This document shows positions 11,841-25,900 of a stretch of DNA of 64,000 nt, piece by piece. This stretch comes from Stichopus chloronotus (lineage: Eukaryota; Echinodermata; Holothuroidea; Aspidochirotida; Stichopodidae), in NCBI GenBank assembly GCA_021234535.1, contig CM037835.1, positions 1,302,001 to 1,366,000 of the forward strand, given 5' to 3'. Every line of letters begins with the position of its first letter. The stretch's first letter is position 1. Position numbers and translations under genes: made by a program. The notes beneath the pieces are model-generated. The model worked only from the letters and a program-made list of their open reading frames with translations, was not told the DNA's origin and did not search any database.

Positions 11841-12320
11841 TTTACAGATCGTTTATTGTCTTAGCCGAGTGCACCTATTTATGATGATGGGCCTTCTCTG
11901 AGTTTGTTTACATGGTGTTCTCATAGCATGTTTCGACATCGGGATCCTTTTTATCAATTTTTGTGCAGTTTAATCTTTCCTCATATATGTTGTTGCATGC
12001 ATTTGTTGTAGTTTCTCCTACGTTTCACTTAAACTTCATTTTCTATAACTGGTTTATATGCTTTAATTATAAATTGTTTTACGATTTGTTAGGCCAGAGG
12101 CCTACTTCTTTATGTCTTAGCGGGCCTACACATTACTTTATGCCTCAGGAAATATTAGCGTTCAGCTAACCGAGCCCAGCAAAGTTTAAATTAAAAATAA
12201 CAAAATACTCTAACAAGATAACACCTCACAAGATACATCTCACATGTCCCCTGATGTCCAGAGTAAATTTGGGATATATTTCTGCACTAAGCTTTATACC
12301 TAGCCCCGTATTTTTAGTAT
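11841..12320. other. Nothing recognised
   Basis: AT-rich; possibly the 3' tail of the LINE remnant at its start. No clear poly-A or target duplication was identified. Confidence 0.5.
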
Positions 12321-12325
12321 CAGCA

Positions 12326-12355
12326 GGGAGTTGCTATTTGCAAATAGCAACTCCC
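12326..12355. repeat. Perfect 30-bp palindrome without spacer
   Basis: gggagttgctatttg is followed directly by caaatagcaactccc. The two halves are exact reverse complements, and the centre reads atttgcaaat. Both strands give near-identical short frames because of this. Confidence 0.95.
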
Positions 12356-15300
12356 GGGTGTCAGTGGCTTGTGAACTACTCGTGTCACTGTCAGAAGCAA
12401 AGAACTGTGCAAAAGAATCTAAATTGATGTATATGAAGTCTACTAGAGTAATGAAGAAATGGGAAATTTCATCCGGATATAATTTCAATTCTAATGGTCA
12501 TTTAAATTTTGATAAATTTTAACTTTGGTATCAAAATATGAGGACAAGTTAGCCTCCGAAAACTGGGTTGGCTGAATGAAATCCCAAAAGCATACGTGCA
12601 CCCTTTAGGGAAGTTCCCGGTTGTATCGTATCTGGGCAACAGTCGTTTATCACACGTGTAATAACTCCTTATGCTGTATCTAACGTTTGGCATTCTCAAT
12701 CCATCACTAACAGGTTTTAATTCATCGAAAAGACCATCGGAAGGACTGAAGCCCAGTCACTTGTTAATTTCAATCAAGGCAGTTCGTCTTCCTCAAATAT
12801 GTGTTAGTAAGAAGGGGCAGAAAACCGTAGAAATGCATTGTGTAACATAAAGTTGGTACGCCATTGAATAGTCATACATTTCGCGGTTTCTTGGTGTTGG
12901 GTTAAGTTCATAATCGTATCGTACTCAGCCTGTAGCTAGTACTAGTAGTACTGATGTATGCTAGACTAGGCTCAGTACAACGTATATAAGTTATAACTCA
13001 CAGTAGTTCAGATCACCAAGTGTGGTAAACTGAGGAATGAATGGGGCTCTTGGAGACGGTTTTTCTTGTAGGCCTATTTTCTTGAAGACCAGATTTAACT
13101 TTAATATGCAACAGTCTTATTTTGTGAGCCCAAAATAGTATATTGCATATTCCAACTCCAGTCCTAGCCTAGAGTAAGTGGTAAATTACTAATTTGTGAA
13201 GTAGGGATCATAGGGCCTAAACTGGCTACTAGTACTAGGCCTAACATTAGGCCTAACATAACCTAGTCAGGGCTATGTCAAATACACTTCTACTGGTTAG
13301 CTTAGTGATGGTCAGTTTGACAATAGCTCAGACCTGACAACTCTACTGGTTTAATGGGAGACTCCTGGTTTTGTCCAGCCCTCCTGCCCTGCTGGTTTCA
13401 CATTCTAATCTTCCGTTTTTTTACGTTCATTTGTGACATTTCTGAAAACAACCAAAGCAGTGAGCACAAGGCTAGTTGGCCATAAATAAACATATCGTGC
13501 ATTGAAAATCAGATTGCTGTTTACAAAATTTTCAACTGTCATATGGTAGATTAGTGCACACATAATTACACTTGTAGCAGGTTGCTTTGTGAGTAAGTCA
13601 ATAGTTTATTAGTGGCTTTGCATACTAAAGGGACGTATGCTTGTAGCGGCAATGTACGTGGAAATAGGCCTACTAGGGCAACGTGTCCTGTACATGTGTG
13701 TGATGATTCTCCCAGTGGCACTGTTTTTTTTTTTTTAAATTACCATTCCCTATTTTTTACTATGCTCCCAATTTTGTGACTCTGGAAAATGTAAATCTCC
13801 CTATTTTTAGGTGAGACAGGTTGGCAAGCCTTATATTTCCATGGCTTGACCTTCTTATAAAGTCCTAACTGGTAATGTAAGTCAGGGTTGAGAATACAGT
13901 ACACAGTTTCTATAGGGCTAGGCCTATATGCAAAATGTACCACTGAAGCAAAATCCATGAATTTGATTAAACATTGCATCAAATTCACTTTTGTGGCTAA
14001 TATGCCTAGACCAACCTAAGTTCTTTTCTATTAATGTCCTTTGATGCAACCTTTGCCAAATTGTACTTGTTGTCCAGTCAACTAATGTAAATAATATATG
14101 AGAACAATCAAAGGCTATTCATAAATTCATAAGCATAGGTAGGCCTATCTTTAAAGAAAGTCATAGTTTTCACTTTTCAGTTCAATACATTGTGACAGCT
14201 GAGCTAGACTAGTGTGCATTTACAGAACAGAGAATAAGACACCCAGATTTGAAAGTAGAATGACTGCCACTGTTTGGCAATGAATTAAAGATTAGCTTAG
14301 ATTTGTCAAAAGAAGAAAAGGAAATACCTCGCTCAAACAGCACATTATGTTGATGCTAGATGAATCAGGATCTTGAGGTTACAAAAACTTTGGCAGTCAA
14401 GTGCTTGGGGTCCCTTAAGTGTATTTGTAGGTCTTGTATATGGACTAGTTGCAAACTTGCAAGTAAACAGAAATCCCCTGTATTTGATGCTGAAATGAGT
14501 CTTAAGCCTTGTGCAAACCTTTGTTCAATATCAATGGTGGCATTACCTTACAAAAATGGATATTTTAGAACTTATTTGAATGCAGGACAAAAATGGTAAA
14601 TTCAGAGATCTTTTGTCAAATTTCTCTCCAGCTAGCAATCATATGTGTATGGAAATGTATACAGAGGCTATATCCTACAGATATTACACTATACATAGGC
14701 TACATGGGACTAAAATCACCAGTTGGGGGTGTGCAGATATTATTTTTGTCAGAGATTGATTTCGGTGCAAATATCATAGAAACCAGTGCAGTATTCGCCA
14801 CAGAGGGTTATGGGGGGGGGGGGGTGAATCACACTCCCTGGTAAAAGTTGCTGCCTCCTAAAGAAGCAGCTGCATGAAAATGAGAGTCTTCGCCCTTTTA
14901 AAATCTTTGCTTGGCCGTATAAAGTTGATAATAGGTCACTGCCATTTTAAAGAGGGCAAGAAATGATCTCAACATGGCACTATGTAGCATCTTAATTATT
15001 GCAAAATTGTGGGTGATGCTGCAAATTATGGGTGATGCTGAAAATTGTGGGTGATACTGAACCCCTTCTGTAGTTCAAACCCCTCATCAGTGATCATTTG
15101 ACCACCATGTACGCTCTCCTATTGAAATCACTGGAGAACACTACAGTGGTATGACTGACCAGTATTAAAATCCTCATATTTTTTTTTTCAGAATGGCTAC
15201 ATTTTAAATCTGCGGTATTACAACTTTATGTAGATATTAAAAGCATGCCAGGAACAACCAAAAAGGAATGTCATCAGTGAATTAACTTTGCCATCATCAG

Positions 15301-16194
15301 TTGCTGCCTTAGGGAAGATATCTCCATACACACACTTATTTGATATCAAGTTCATTTTTTTTTAAAGTGTAGTGTTTGCATCTCTTTTAAACAACATGCA
15401 GTAAAGGCTAGAAAAACTGATTCCAATGTTAAATTGATAGCCTTTTTAGAGTTGGACATCATCAAAAGTTGGACATCATCAAACTTAAGGTTTTGGAAAA
15501 TATGCCAGAATAACCAGCACTGTAGGCCCATAATAGGCCTGTAATGTTCTTAAGTGAGACTTTGCTTTACAGACTCATTGCAAACAAAAGTGAGACTAAG
15601 ATGTTTGAGATTAACAGTGAGAATTTGTTGTTGTCAACAAGGTGGAAGTATTGTAATGGTTACTCAAAGCACTATTGTTCTTAGATTTCATGCAAAGATA
15701 AAATGAAATAGATTGACTCAGATAAATATACTTCAATTCAAAAGTTTATGATACTGTATTACAGTAACATAAATATATTTGAATTACACAATCTGTCATG
15801 GTTGGTTACTTAAATCCAATACTTTAATTTCCAAAAAGGTAAGATCTTACAAGAAAACTGTAGAAGGAGGAATAGGTTTACTTGTCGTTGATTCCACATT
15901 TTGCTACAATATAATTCAACAATGGAGATGAATGATTAAATTCAAGGTACATACACACCCTGGTTGGAAAACAATCTACTGTAATACTGCAATACACTTC
16001 ATGTAGCGAATGTGAATAAAATTGTAATTTAGTGAAATCTGTCCAGATATTTGGATTGAATGATTAAACACATTTGGAGGTTCACTTTGCATCTGAAAAT
16101 GTATAGCTTAAACTGTTTTGGAAAGATAAAAAGGTGATGTAATATGTCGCAAAGACTATTAATACTTCTTGTCATATCACATTTAATTTAACAG
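12356..16194 (+). other. Upstream region of cnpy2
   Basis: AT-rich, with several taggccta words (13061-13260, 14140) and a G13 run at 14812. An unlocated 5'-UTR exon of cnpy2 probably lies here, because the coding exon begins right after an acceptor. No other protein-coding exon seen. Confidence 0.5.
12983..12990 (+). promoter_or_regulatory. Possible TATA box upstream of cnpy2
   Basis: TATATAAG, about 3.2 kb before the start codon, in sequence that could hold a non-coding first exon. No initiator or first-exon donor stands out, so this is a weak suggestion. Confidence 0.15.
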
Positions 16195-16196
16195 AT

Positions 16197-16302
16197 ATGG
16201 AGTTTAGTGCAGTTTGGTGTCTAGCGGCCATCACACTATTAAATTTTTTACAGCAAGCCACTCAAGTTGGGGCCAAAAGAGATCCCCATCTTTACTGTGG
16301 TG
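16197..16302 (+). CDS. cnpy2: cnpy2 coding exon 1: signal peptide and LYCG
   Basis: Starts MEFSAVWCLAAITLLNFL, a typical signal peptide with a short n-region and a hydrophobic core, then ends in DPHLYCG. The donor is g|gtaagt, a consensus site, leaving one G (phase 1). That G joins CG of exon 2 to make Ala, giving the family's LYCGAC motif. The acceptor-like ttaacag just before the ATG suggests the mature exon begins at 16195 with two untranslated bases and that a non-coding first exon lies upstream. Confidence 0.9.
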
Positions 16303-19300
16303 GTAAGTAATCATATCGTGGTGATGTATATTCATTGTTAATACTGCTTATCTCACTTCAATCTACAGAGGACTCCCCAACCATTACAGTATGTATGCAT
16401 GCATCCCTCTTTTAACTTGTTAACAGTTAAAACTGCAACAGTTAATAGATGTTATTTCTCCACTCCATTGCAGAATAGACTAGTCGTTAGAGATGTGACT
16501 TTTCATGATAATGTTATCCCATAGCTGTAAAGAACACATCATAAACATTGAACCTGTTCACAAAGGTTAGTGAGAGTTGAGACAAATTGCAGATTAAAGG
16601 ATTGTCTCTTCTAGAAGAGATCAGTTTTTTTCTAGCGCAGATACTGCAGTTACTATTGTTATATACTGGATGCTTCACTCAATAGTCTCTGATTGCCAAG
16701 AATTCATATCTGAAACTTATCTACAAACTTTGCCTATGAGAAGAGAATACAGTATGGACCATTGATCATGATATGTGATAACATATTTGACCAATGACCA
16801 CGCTCTGTGGACCCATACTGGACCATGTATCCTTTTAGCCAAGTCGCTGGTCCCCATATTGACCATTATGTTCCGTGATACAACACTGGACTATTGATCA
16901 TGGTCAGTGGTCCACATACTGGGCCATTGCCCAGGGTCTGTGGTCCCATGAGATAATGGATTATGTTCTGTGGTACAACATTGAACTGTTGATCATGGTC
17001 AGTGGTCCCTATATTGGACCATCGGTCATGTTCTGTCATCTCATAGTGGGCAGCTGATCCTGTTATTTGACCATCATGTTCAGTGGCCCCATGTTTGATC
17101 ATTGATTATGTTCTGTGATACAACACTGGATCATCGATCATGGTCTTTGATCCCATATTCGACCATTGATCATGGTATGATCCTGTAGGCCTATTTGACC
17201 ATTGATCATGTTCTGTGGTCTCATATTTGACCATCATGCTCTGTGGTCCCACCCACACTGGACCTTGATAATAATCAGTGGGTTACATATTGGCCCGATC
17301 ATGCTCTGCGGTCCATTGGGACCATTGACATAATATGTGGTTCCATTTTGACCAGTGGTTGTGTGCTGTGATACAACATTGGACCATTGATCATGGTCTG
17401 TAGTTCTCCCTACAAGTAAAATCAGTTGATTGCTTGGTTCCAATGATACGTATGAAAAGCTGCTCACTCTGCTGCCGAACCTTAACTTGTATCTACCTTT
17501 GTTTCAGGAATGTCAGTGTGCCTTTACTTGAGGAGATTCAAACCAATGTGTTAAAAATCATACAAATCTCTTCTTTTTGTTACTCCCTCATTTCGTCGGA
17601 TGGCAAAATACTTAAAAAAATATATGCTATGTACATACCAATACACAACTCCAGTGATGAAATTATGCAGGACTCTGTCTGTTCATTGCTATTTATGGAT
17701 GAATTTGGGACAAGAATGTCATTACTTGTACTAGCAGTTTGTATCATAGAAAATGACTGAAAGGCAATACCATTATGCTACATATGTGTGTGTTATTTCT
17801 GTCCAATGATTCGTATCGTGGCATATGTTATAATGTTTGCATACGTACGCACACAGTCACACATACTTTATCGGCTGATGGAAACCGATGGTGAAGACTT
17901 TGTTGTGTATTTCCTATGAATCTCAGCAACTTCACATAGGAGACATATTTCAGGAAGAAAGAAAACCTGTTATAGTCAAGGAATGTAATTAGTTTCTAGA
18001 TTACCCTTGTGGCACAAATGATGCAGTTTTAGCTTCAGTCAAAAACAGCTCACGTCAACATATTCATCATCAGTCATTCTGTGTGGGAATTGCAAATATG
18101 ATGTACCAGTTTTCTCAGTTCTTTTGGACAAGAAAAAAAATTTTCTGTTGAGCTGGCTGTGTGGGTTTTGAATGAATCTCAGAGGATCTGCAATTGATTG
18201 ATAGGTATGTCTCTCTATATAGGAGTACCTTTGAGTATCGTGGAATGGGTACAGAGGGATATGGAATGTTATGGCCCGGATGATATCACCTACAGTAAGT
18301 GCAATGTCAGGTACATTTTCACAAATAAGTTGCATTTTCCATTTCCATTGTAAGTTTAGACCAACATCTGCTCAATCATTTTGAAATTCTAAAAGACTTT
18401 GCCCACGATTATAACCTTAATGATGTCATAAAAGAAAGGAAAAAAGGGTGGTGCTTAATTTTGCTGATGCTACCTGGCATTCAATCAGAGTGAAGTTTTG
18501 TGAAGCGTGAATTATGTTAATTAAGTGTCCTAGGGGGCCAGGACTTTGTGTTGAGCAACTAGCCCTGGGTTGTGATTGACTAGTGTGGGCTTATTGTAAC
18601 CAAAATCTTGCTTCTGACATTAGCCAAGCTTTCTGCTTTTTTTCCTTTTCTCTCCACTTATAGCGTGTTCCGCATTAATCGATGAAATTCATTATGCAAT
18701 CTCTCAGGAAGATCCAAGGAGAACGATAGATGTTGGCAGCTTCAGGATAGATCCCCAATGGCCAACGAAAACACGAGACGGTAAAACAATGCTTCAAAAT
18801 TTCCTGACCTGATGCAAAAGTTATCTATCATCAGAGAAAATAAACATGAAATATAAATGAGAAGATATTTCTTTTTTTGATTTAGTTCATATTGCATTTA
18901 GTAGAAGTTTGTCCAATTGATCATTGTAAGAACTCATTGCATAAGTAGCAGCAGCAATATTTGTATGAAACAAATAATCACCATTGTCAGGTTTTGAAAC
19001 CCATTATTGGAAACAGTACATTTAAAGATGATGGCCATCTGTGAAACAAGTGCAGCTTTTTTCTCCCAGAAAGACTTAAAAACGTAAAAAATTGAAATGT
19101 TTGCCAAAATTATGATCGAAAATGAAATCAATTGTCATTGTTGTGCAATAATTGTGTTATGTATAAATTGTGACTAGAATTGAAATGAAACGATGAAATA
19201 TACATCTGGTTTACAAGATGAATATATTGCAGACTGTCATGGAGAGCTCTTGCATTTTTGTAAGAGTGGCTAAAATAAAGGGCAATCACCATCTAGTGTA

Positions 19301-22300
19301 TCCTGTTAAAGTTAAGCTATGCTTTGAAAAAGGCCAATGTCAGTAGAAGCAGTGGAAGAGGAAGTAAACTACTCATCTAATAATAGTTGGATGTTCCATT
19401 GCGACCAGCCCATAAACAAGGACTAGATTAGTTGTGATGACACTAAGCTGGTTGTTCATTCAATTTGTCTTTTGTATCTCAGTGATACTAGAAGCAAGAT
19501 TTTAATTCAGTATTGTTTAGTTAGATTTCTGAAATTTAGTGATCATGTTGCCATAGAAACCCTCTTAATCACAGGAAAAGGTTCCACCCTTGTAACCCAA
19601 ATTTCACTGTCTAGTGATATTCTTGAAGCAACTGATTAAGAAATTTTATCCAATTTTACTGTAAGTTTGTGCGTAAATCTTCATTTGTTTGGTGCCCTTT
19701 GCATTTAATTCTAAGTAGTTAACCAGCTGTCTTGATTTTGTACGATGCAGATGATGTTAAAAAAGTAACAATGCGCGGATGTTATTGTGCAAGTATGCAG
19801 ACTGAGGTGTGATTGCTAAATCACTTGGAAACTGCAAATGAATGTAATGGAATGTCTGGGAGTAATGTTTATCTAGATTTAGCTGTAGTCAATGGTATTA
19901 TGTGATACTACAACTGACTGACTCCATATTCCATTGGGTTCTACTTCAAGAGATGAATACCTATATATACTCTACTGTGAAGTTCATACTACTGTATGTG
20001 AATATGACAAACACATTATGTTTAACCTTGACTTTGCAAGGAGGATTAGTTCTTTATTGTTCTTTGATCCATGTGTAGTGTTAGGACTTGAGAGCACATC
20101 GCAATCATACAGGAGCTGTTCAGTGCAGGAGGGAAAGCTCCAGTTGTTCAGAAATCTAATGTAAATTGTTGCTGTTTTACGAGTACAATCTGCCATCACC
20201 CCCTGCTGTTAGGGTTGTTCACTTACTGTGTAACAGGCCTACCAAAGCATTGAGGAATATTTTACGATAAGATAGAAGGCAAATATTTGGCCTATTGATT
20301 CATGGCTCTGTATTTAGCTCATAGTAAGTTGTGCAGTGTATGAAAATGTTTGGTTGCCACACTATGCTTCATACACTATATATACAGACTACTCCTCTTT
20401 TACAGGAAGTAATATTCCAATAGTGTGTCGGCCTATGTACCATTTCACGGTAGCCCTGTTCATGTAAATAGAGTGTGTGAAATTTCCTGCTGTGCATCCC
20501 AGTTTGGTGCCAATGATAAAAACAACGATAGCCAATACAGATCAACTTCACATTGACACTGTTAGTTGTGCTCACCCTAGTCAGTTTCAGATCCTGAAAA
20601 GTCCCTGAAATTGCAATCACCCTCTTTTGAATTGATCCTCTGCTTAGGACGTTCAGACTGTAAGTTTCGGTCTGTTTCTCTCCCTTTGCAAAGGTGTAAA
20701 CACTAAATTTGCATACACATTGAGATGTAAGCATGAGATGTTACTACTAGTAAAGTGACCTGGTTTGCACCTTCTGCATGCTTTGCTTTGTCATTTCTGC
20801 TTAATAGATCATCGGCAAGCTGCATTATCCAGATAGTCTACTAATTGCACAAACTCAAAGTGTAGTTTGATTCCTGCACTATGCATTAAGGAGCGTGTCT
20901 CTGACGTGAAACTATTTTATTCTATATTCTTATTCTTTACCACAGTTGGCACAATTGCTGCTATCAGTTTACCCTCAGATGTGGTGTAAGACCTCTCTTC
21001 AGTATTGTGGGGGGGATATGATTACTTCATGCATGTATAGCCATTCAATAAAGTCATAATAAAACTTCACTTTAATTCAGTTTGTTTAATTGTTATATTC
21101 CATCTCTCCCCCCCCCCCCCCCACCATGAATTGCATTACAGATCTACATGAGACATATTCCAGATGAGAACACAGTTGATTCACAACAAAAATACAAAGA
21201 CCTTGGGTATTTTGATTAATATACTGTATTATGTTGCATTTATTAATGTACTATTGTAAAAGTTCATTGTCATTTCTCTTAATGATAAAACTTTGCAAAT
21301 CTTAGGAACATTGTTCCACACTGTTGTTCCCATGATATCCTCAGTGTATAAATAGCATTGCTGAACTTCTCTATCACTGGAGGCCAAAGTAATCGCTGCA
21401 TTATGGACACTATACTGTACATGGGGTGCTCCAGTGTATTGCTATACACAACAGCAGAGGGAACATTCTTAATCCGTATGTCCAAAGTTTCGCTGCTGAC
21501 TGCACCGTTTAGACATCTGTACTGCAGCTTAAGGTGACCTGTATGCCTTTTGTTTTTTAGAGTTGCACACATAATTAAAAGTAATGTGGTTACTACAGCC
21601 GTGTAGAACTTTTTACCATATGTATGTTTCCACTCTATGGAAAGCTGACAGTTTGACCATCCATGGCTCTTTCAGTTGGTTACCCGTCATTTCGCCCCTT
21701 GCAAGTTTGCCCCAACTAGTTTGCCGTGGTGGTTTCACTCCCTTGCAAGTTCGTCCCCAAGTGAAGTCATTTTGCACCCAAATACCAACCAGTTCACCCC
21801 CGTGAGCTAACTGACATCTAATGCCGTTGTGATAGTTTTCAGCTACAACTTTCACGATGGCATATCGTTTTAACGTTTTTTGCAAAAACTGTTACAGGTG
21901 CAATGTAGGTAACTTAAAAAATTGGGGAAATTTGAACTAGAATACTGCCACTATTTATAAAAAATGGCAATTTTCAGAATGATTTTGTGTTCAATGACTG
22001 TTCTAGTTGAAGACCAGTTATTTGCTGATTTTAAAATATTTGTTTCGAAGATATTTTATCCGATGGACTTGAATACACTTGTCAATTTACCAATAAAGTA
22101 ATATCATGAGTAGTTTAACTTTTGAGGACAGTATGGGACTATATCAAGTGAAATTCTGAGACTGACTAAACTAGCACACTCTGAATGTACTCTCCAGCAT
22201 TTATACGCATGCTTGCAATCAACTATGCTAACAACCAATCAGGTGTCATGCTGATGTGGTATTCACTTTCACATCTGTTATGATCCATATGTGGCTGTTC

Positions 22301-22939
22301 CCAAAGTTTGCAAGTTCTGTCAGTTAAAGACGTTCAAAATGAGGATTTTACTCACGTATAAGAAAGAAAACAATGTAGAAACAAGAGGGCAATCCACGGA
22401 GTTGTGTATCTCATCGCCAACATGCATTGATTTCGATACAGGGCCTGCAAAAGGGCCCACAAATTTTGGGCAAAATTTTTTTTTTCTACAAAATCAGCAA
22501 ATTTTACCCTCTTTAATAAAAAAGTGAATATTACATTCTCACGTAAGTCCTTGCAAAATTTTGCATTTAATGCTCAAATACATCTCAAGATATGCTGGAA
22601 ATACCAATTTTGGGACAAAATTGGCTTTTTTTCTCAAAAATCAGCAAATTTCCCTGGATTTACCATTACAGTAATATTGTGTTGAACAATGTGTTCTCAG
22701 CTAAGTACTTACAAAACTTTAAGGTAATTGGTCTAATAGTTCTCAAGATATGCTGGAAATACCAATTTTGGGGCAAAATTGGTTTTTGTTCTCAAAAATC
22801 AGCAAATTTTACTCGATTTACCATACAACTAATACATCTGGGACATATTGGCATCATGCACAACCTTATCAAGTTTAAACTTAATCGCTCATATACTTTT
22901 CAAACTATTGTGGAAAAACCACAATTTGGACAGGTCCAG

Positions 22940-22974
<35 letters not shown>

Positions 22975-25900
22975 CGCACAAGTACACATGTACACACATT
23001 GGCACGGACACGTTTTCCTTTATACCACCCAACAGGACCCTCCTGTACCCATGGTCACTCTACCATGGGGTACCCCTGGGGTGTCGCTACTCATCCACTC
23101 TAAGCGTTTCCATGGCAACTGTTCTCCCATGGTTGCACAGTACAATATATAGCTCCACTAGCCAAGTGACTACAATATCTCATCTTAGCCCCTAAAGGGT
23201 GATGAGATAAAAAGGACATTCAAAGAAATAGATGCTGCAGAAAAAGGCATTTCAGAAAAAATGCCAAAAACTGGCACTCAAAAAAGAAAAAAAATGCCAA
23301 AAAATGGCATTCAAGAAATAAAAACAATGTCAGAAAAATGACTTTAAGAAAAAAATTATGAAGCAGAAAAAAGGGCATTTCAGAAAAAAATCAGTATTGA
23401 AAAACAAACAGTAACAGCTACAGAAAGAGAGCAGCATGCAAAAAAAAAGTCACAGAACAAAGTGAACTTAAGGAAAACATCATGGTCATCAAACATGTCA
23501 CAGAAAAAGAAAGCTGACACAAAAAAAAAAGATTATAGATGCAAAAATGTAATGAAAAGATACATAACACTGTTACCACTAACAAAATAAACACATAACA
23601 AAAGGGAGAAAAGACATGAAAAATACAATGAACACAAGAAACGAAAAACATGAAATGTAATGACAAGCGCCATAAAGCTAGTAGCACTAACAACAACACA
23701 AGAAAAAAAGATGACGAAACACACAAACAATGCAATGTACACATGAACAAGGCAAAGAAACACACAAGACAAATTACATGAAATGTAATGAAAAACCCAA
23801 TAACACTATTACCAGTAATGTTACAACGTAAATTTACATTTACACATTACGGTACAGACCGGCAGGTGTTTGGGGGCGAATAGGTTAACAGCTTGGGGCA
23901 AACTGGTATTTGGGGGCGAACTTGTTGGGGGTGCACTTGCAAGGGGGGTGGGCAAAACGACCGGTTACCTTTCAGTTTTGCAGTGCACCTTAGGAGATTA
24001 GATTTTGAGCTAGAGGTCAACAAACTTTCAAAGTATTAATGGGAAGAGGCATATTTGCAAATATTTTTCCCACCAGACTAAAATTCCTTAGAATCAAAAC
24101 AAAGTAAATTTGTTGCCTAGATTTTTACACTAAATATATTTCAACTTGCCTGCACTATCCGCTATGAAACCCAGCATATTTCATAAAACATCAAAAGAGA
24201 TCATTTCTTAGGGCCTGTCACCTTTGGTGGACACTTGATCACTTGCAGCGAATTCTCCCAACAGCTACGCAGGGTATGCTGCTGTATGAGAAGTTAGAAA
24301 ATATCCTCTCTCTGGGATGTTTCTGCATATTGTCAAGATGTAATAAACATATTGACACCTTTGGGTTGACATTATAGTGCTGTTGTTTAGCAGACCATGC
24401 AACAGGCTTTGCAGCAGGTGATTAGTTTAGTTTTTGTCATGGCAACAAGAGGCAGGTCAATGCAGGATGGTGTCTGCATCAAAAAAAGGAGTCAAAAGGG
24501 GATGTTGAAAAGTTTGCTGATTGAGGGGGGGGGGGGTATTGTAGAGGATTGGAGTATTGGCTGAATCACCGCATGATAAATGAGTGTGCAAACTTAATAT
24601 GCAATGGTGACTCTAAGTGACATGCAAAAAGGGAGGAATCAGAAGTTTTCACATTTCCAGTTTGGTCCTTGAGTTACTGCAATATATAATTGAAAATTTT
24701 TCAATGTATAAATACCTACAAAGTAAAAACGAATTAAGGAAAAAAACAGATCCAGGTAACAACAAAAAATGATTAAGTAGTAAGTAATGATGAGTTATGG
24801 TAGGATATGTCCGAAGGAGATAATACTTTAGATTTTCCTTGAATAAATGACTACGCTAGGAGCCTTGCTTATCGACTCACTTATGTCCTGTGTAAGAGTG
24901 TGAGAGACTCTGTAAGTGTGGTAGAGTGTGAATGGAAATTACCAATTATTTGTGTGAAAGAAAGAGGTAAAGTCGAACAGGAACACTGTTTCTATGTTTA
25001 CACAAAAAGATTCCTAGCTGACAGTTCTGGATATCCTCCAAAGTGAGAACAATGGTTTGAAGGAATAGAGGTGGTGAGTGTTGATTTCATTACTGACTCA
25101 TTTCTGATGGAGTATTAATAGTCTGAGTAATTTCCCAACCACAATATAGTTCAGGTGCAGGGGAAGAATGAGATCATTATAAAAGGGTTAGATGAACCTT
25201 GCTGGACAGAAAATCTCACAATCTTAAAGTAAGACCTGCAATGTTTGACACTTTCTTCATAATTACTCTCATATGAACTTTAAAATTAACTGGTTATCAA
25301 TTTGGACCCAACAAAGTTGGTACTGCAAACACTTTGATCGAAATTATCTGTAATAGAAGAACTGTACACTCGAGAAAGGCTCCCTGAGTTCCATTTTTAA
25401 GTACTTGGAGCTTCTTTTGTTTCCATGAGAGGAAGACTACAGGTATGGAACTGACTGTATTGAACTTTTGTTTCTGTCAAGCCATGACACGTTTACTCAA
25501 GGTGTGAAGATAAACTACAGTCCTACTAAGGAAGTCTGTAACTCTGCCAATGATGTGCCTCTTCCCTCACACGATTTCTGCTCTATGCATTTACTCCAAT
25601 ACATGTGTGCAGCAAGCCCTTGAAGGATATTTAAGCCACCATCTCACTTGTAAAGCTATGAATTAAAGTAGAGGAGGCTATGTCTTAAATGAAATCATAT
25701 TTTGATTTGTGTTATCGATTGAAATTTCAAACTTATAACTTTTGAGGCTCGTTATAATTTTTTTTATTCCTCTTCATATAACACTTCCTGTTTTGTAAAA
25801 CAGATTGGTCTTGGAGTTCTGATAGTGCCCTTACCGTGAAAGTTCCCTGCAGTTTTGAATCAAAGCCTTATAAGGTATTTGTAGTGTCCGAAACTGTCGC

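Larger units (their letters stand above)
21678..23969. mobile_element. 2.29-kb non-autonomous TIR element with 8-bp target duplication
   Basis: Identical TTTCAGTT octamers flank the element (21670-21677 and 23970-23977). The ends are inverted: left ggttacccgtcatttcgccc, right (reverse complement) ggtaaccggtcgttttgccc. Inverted similarity continues for over 100 bp through blocks such as ccttgcaagt, caagttcgccc and aaataccag. The interior holds about three 158-bp tandem units, a (CA)n tract and an A-rich repeat, with no transposase reading frame seen. An 8-bp duplication suits hAT-, P- or Merlin-type elements; I cannot assign the superfamily. Confidence 0.8.

Noticed and set aside
16745..17410. 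Regularly spaced repeats considered as a CRISPR-like array
   Set aside because: Eukaryotic context, imperfect units without unique spacers; a minisatellite.
22592..23152. The longest open frame in the window (186 codons)
   Set aside because: It covers 158-bp tandem repeats and a CA tract inside a transposable element; no domain and no codon conservation.
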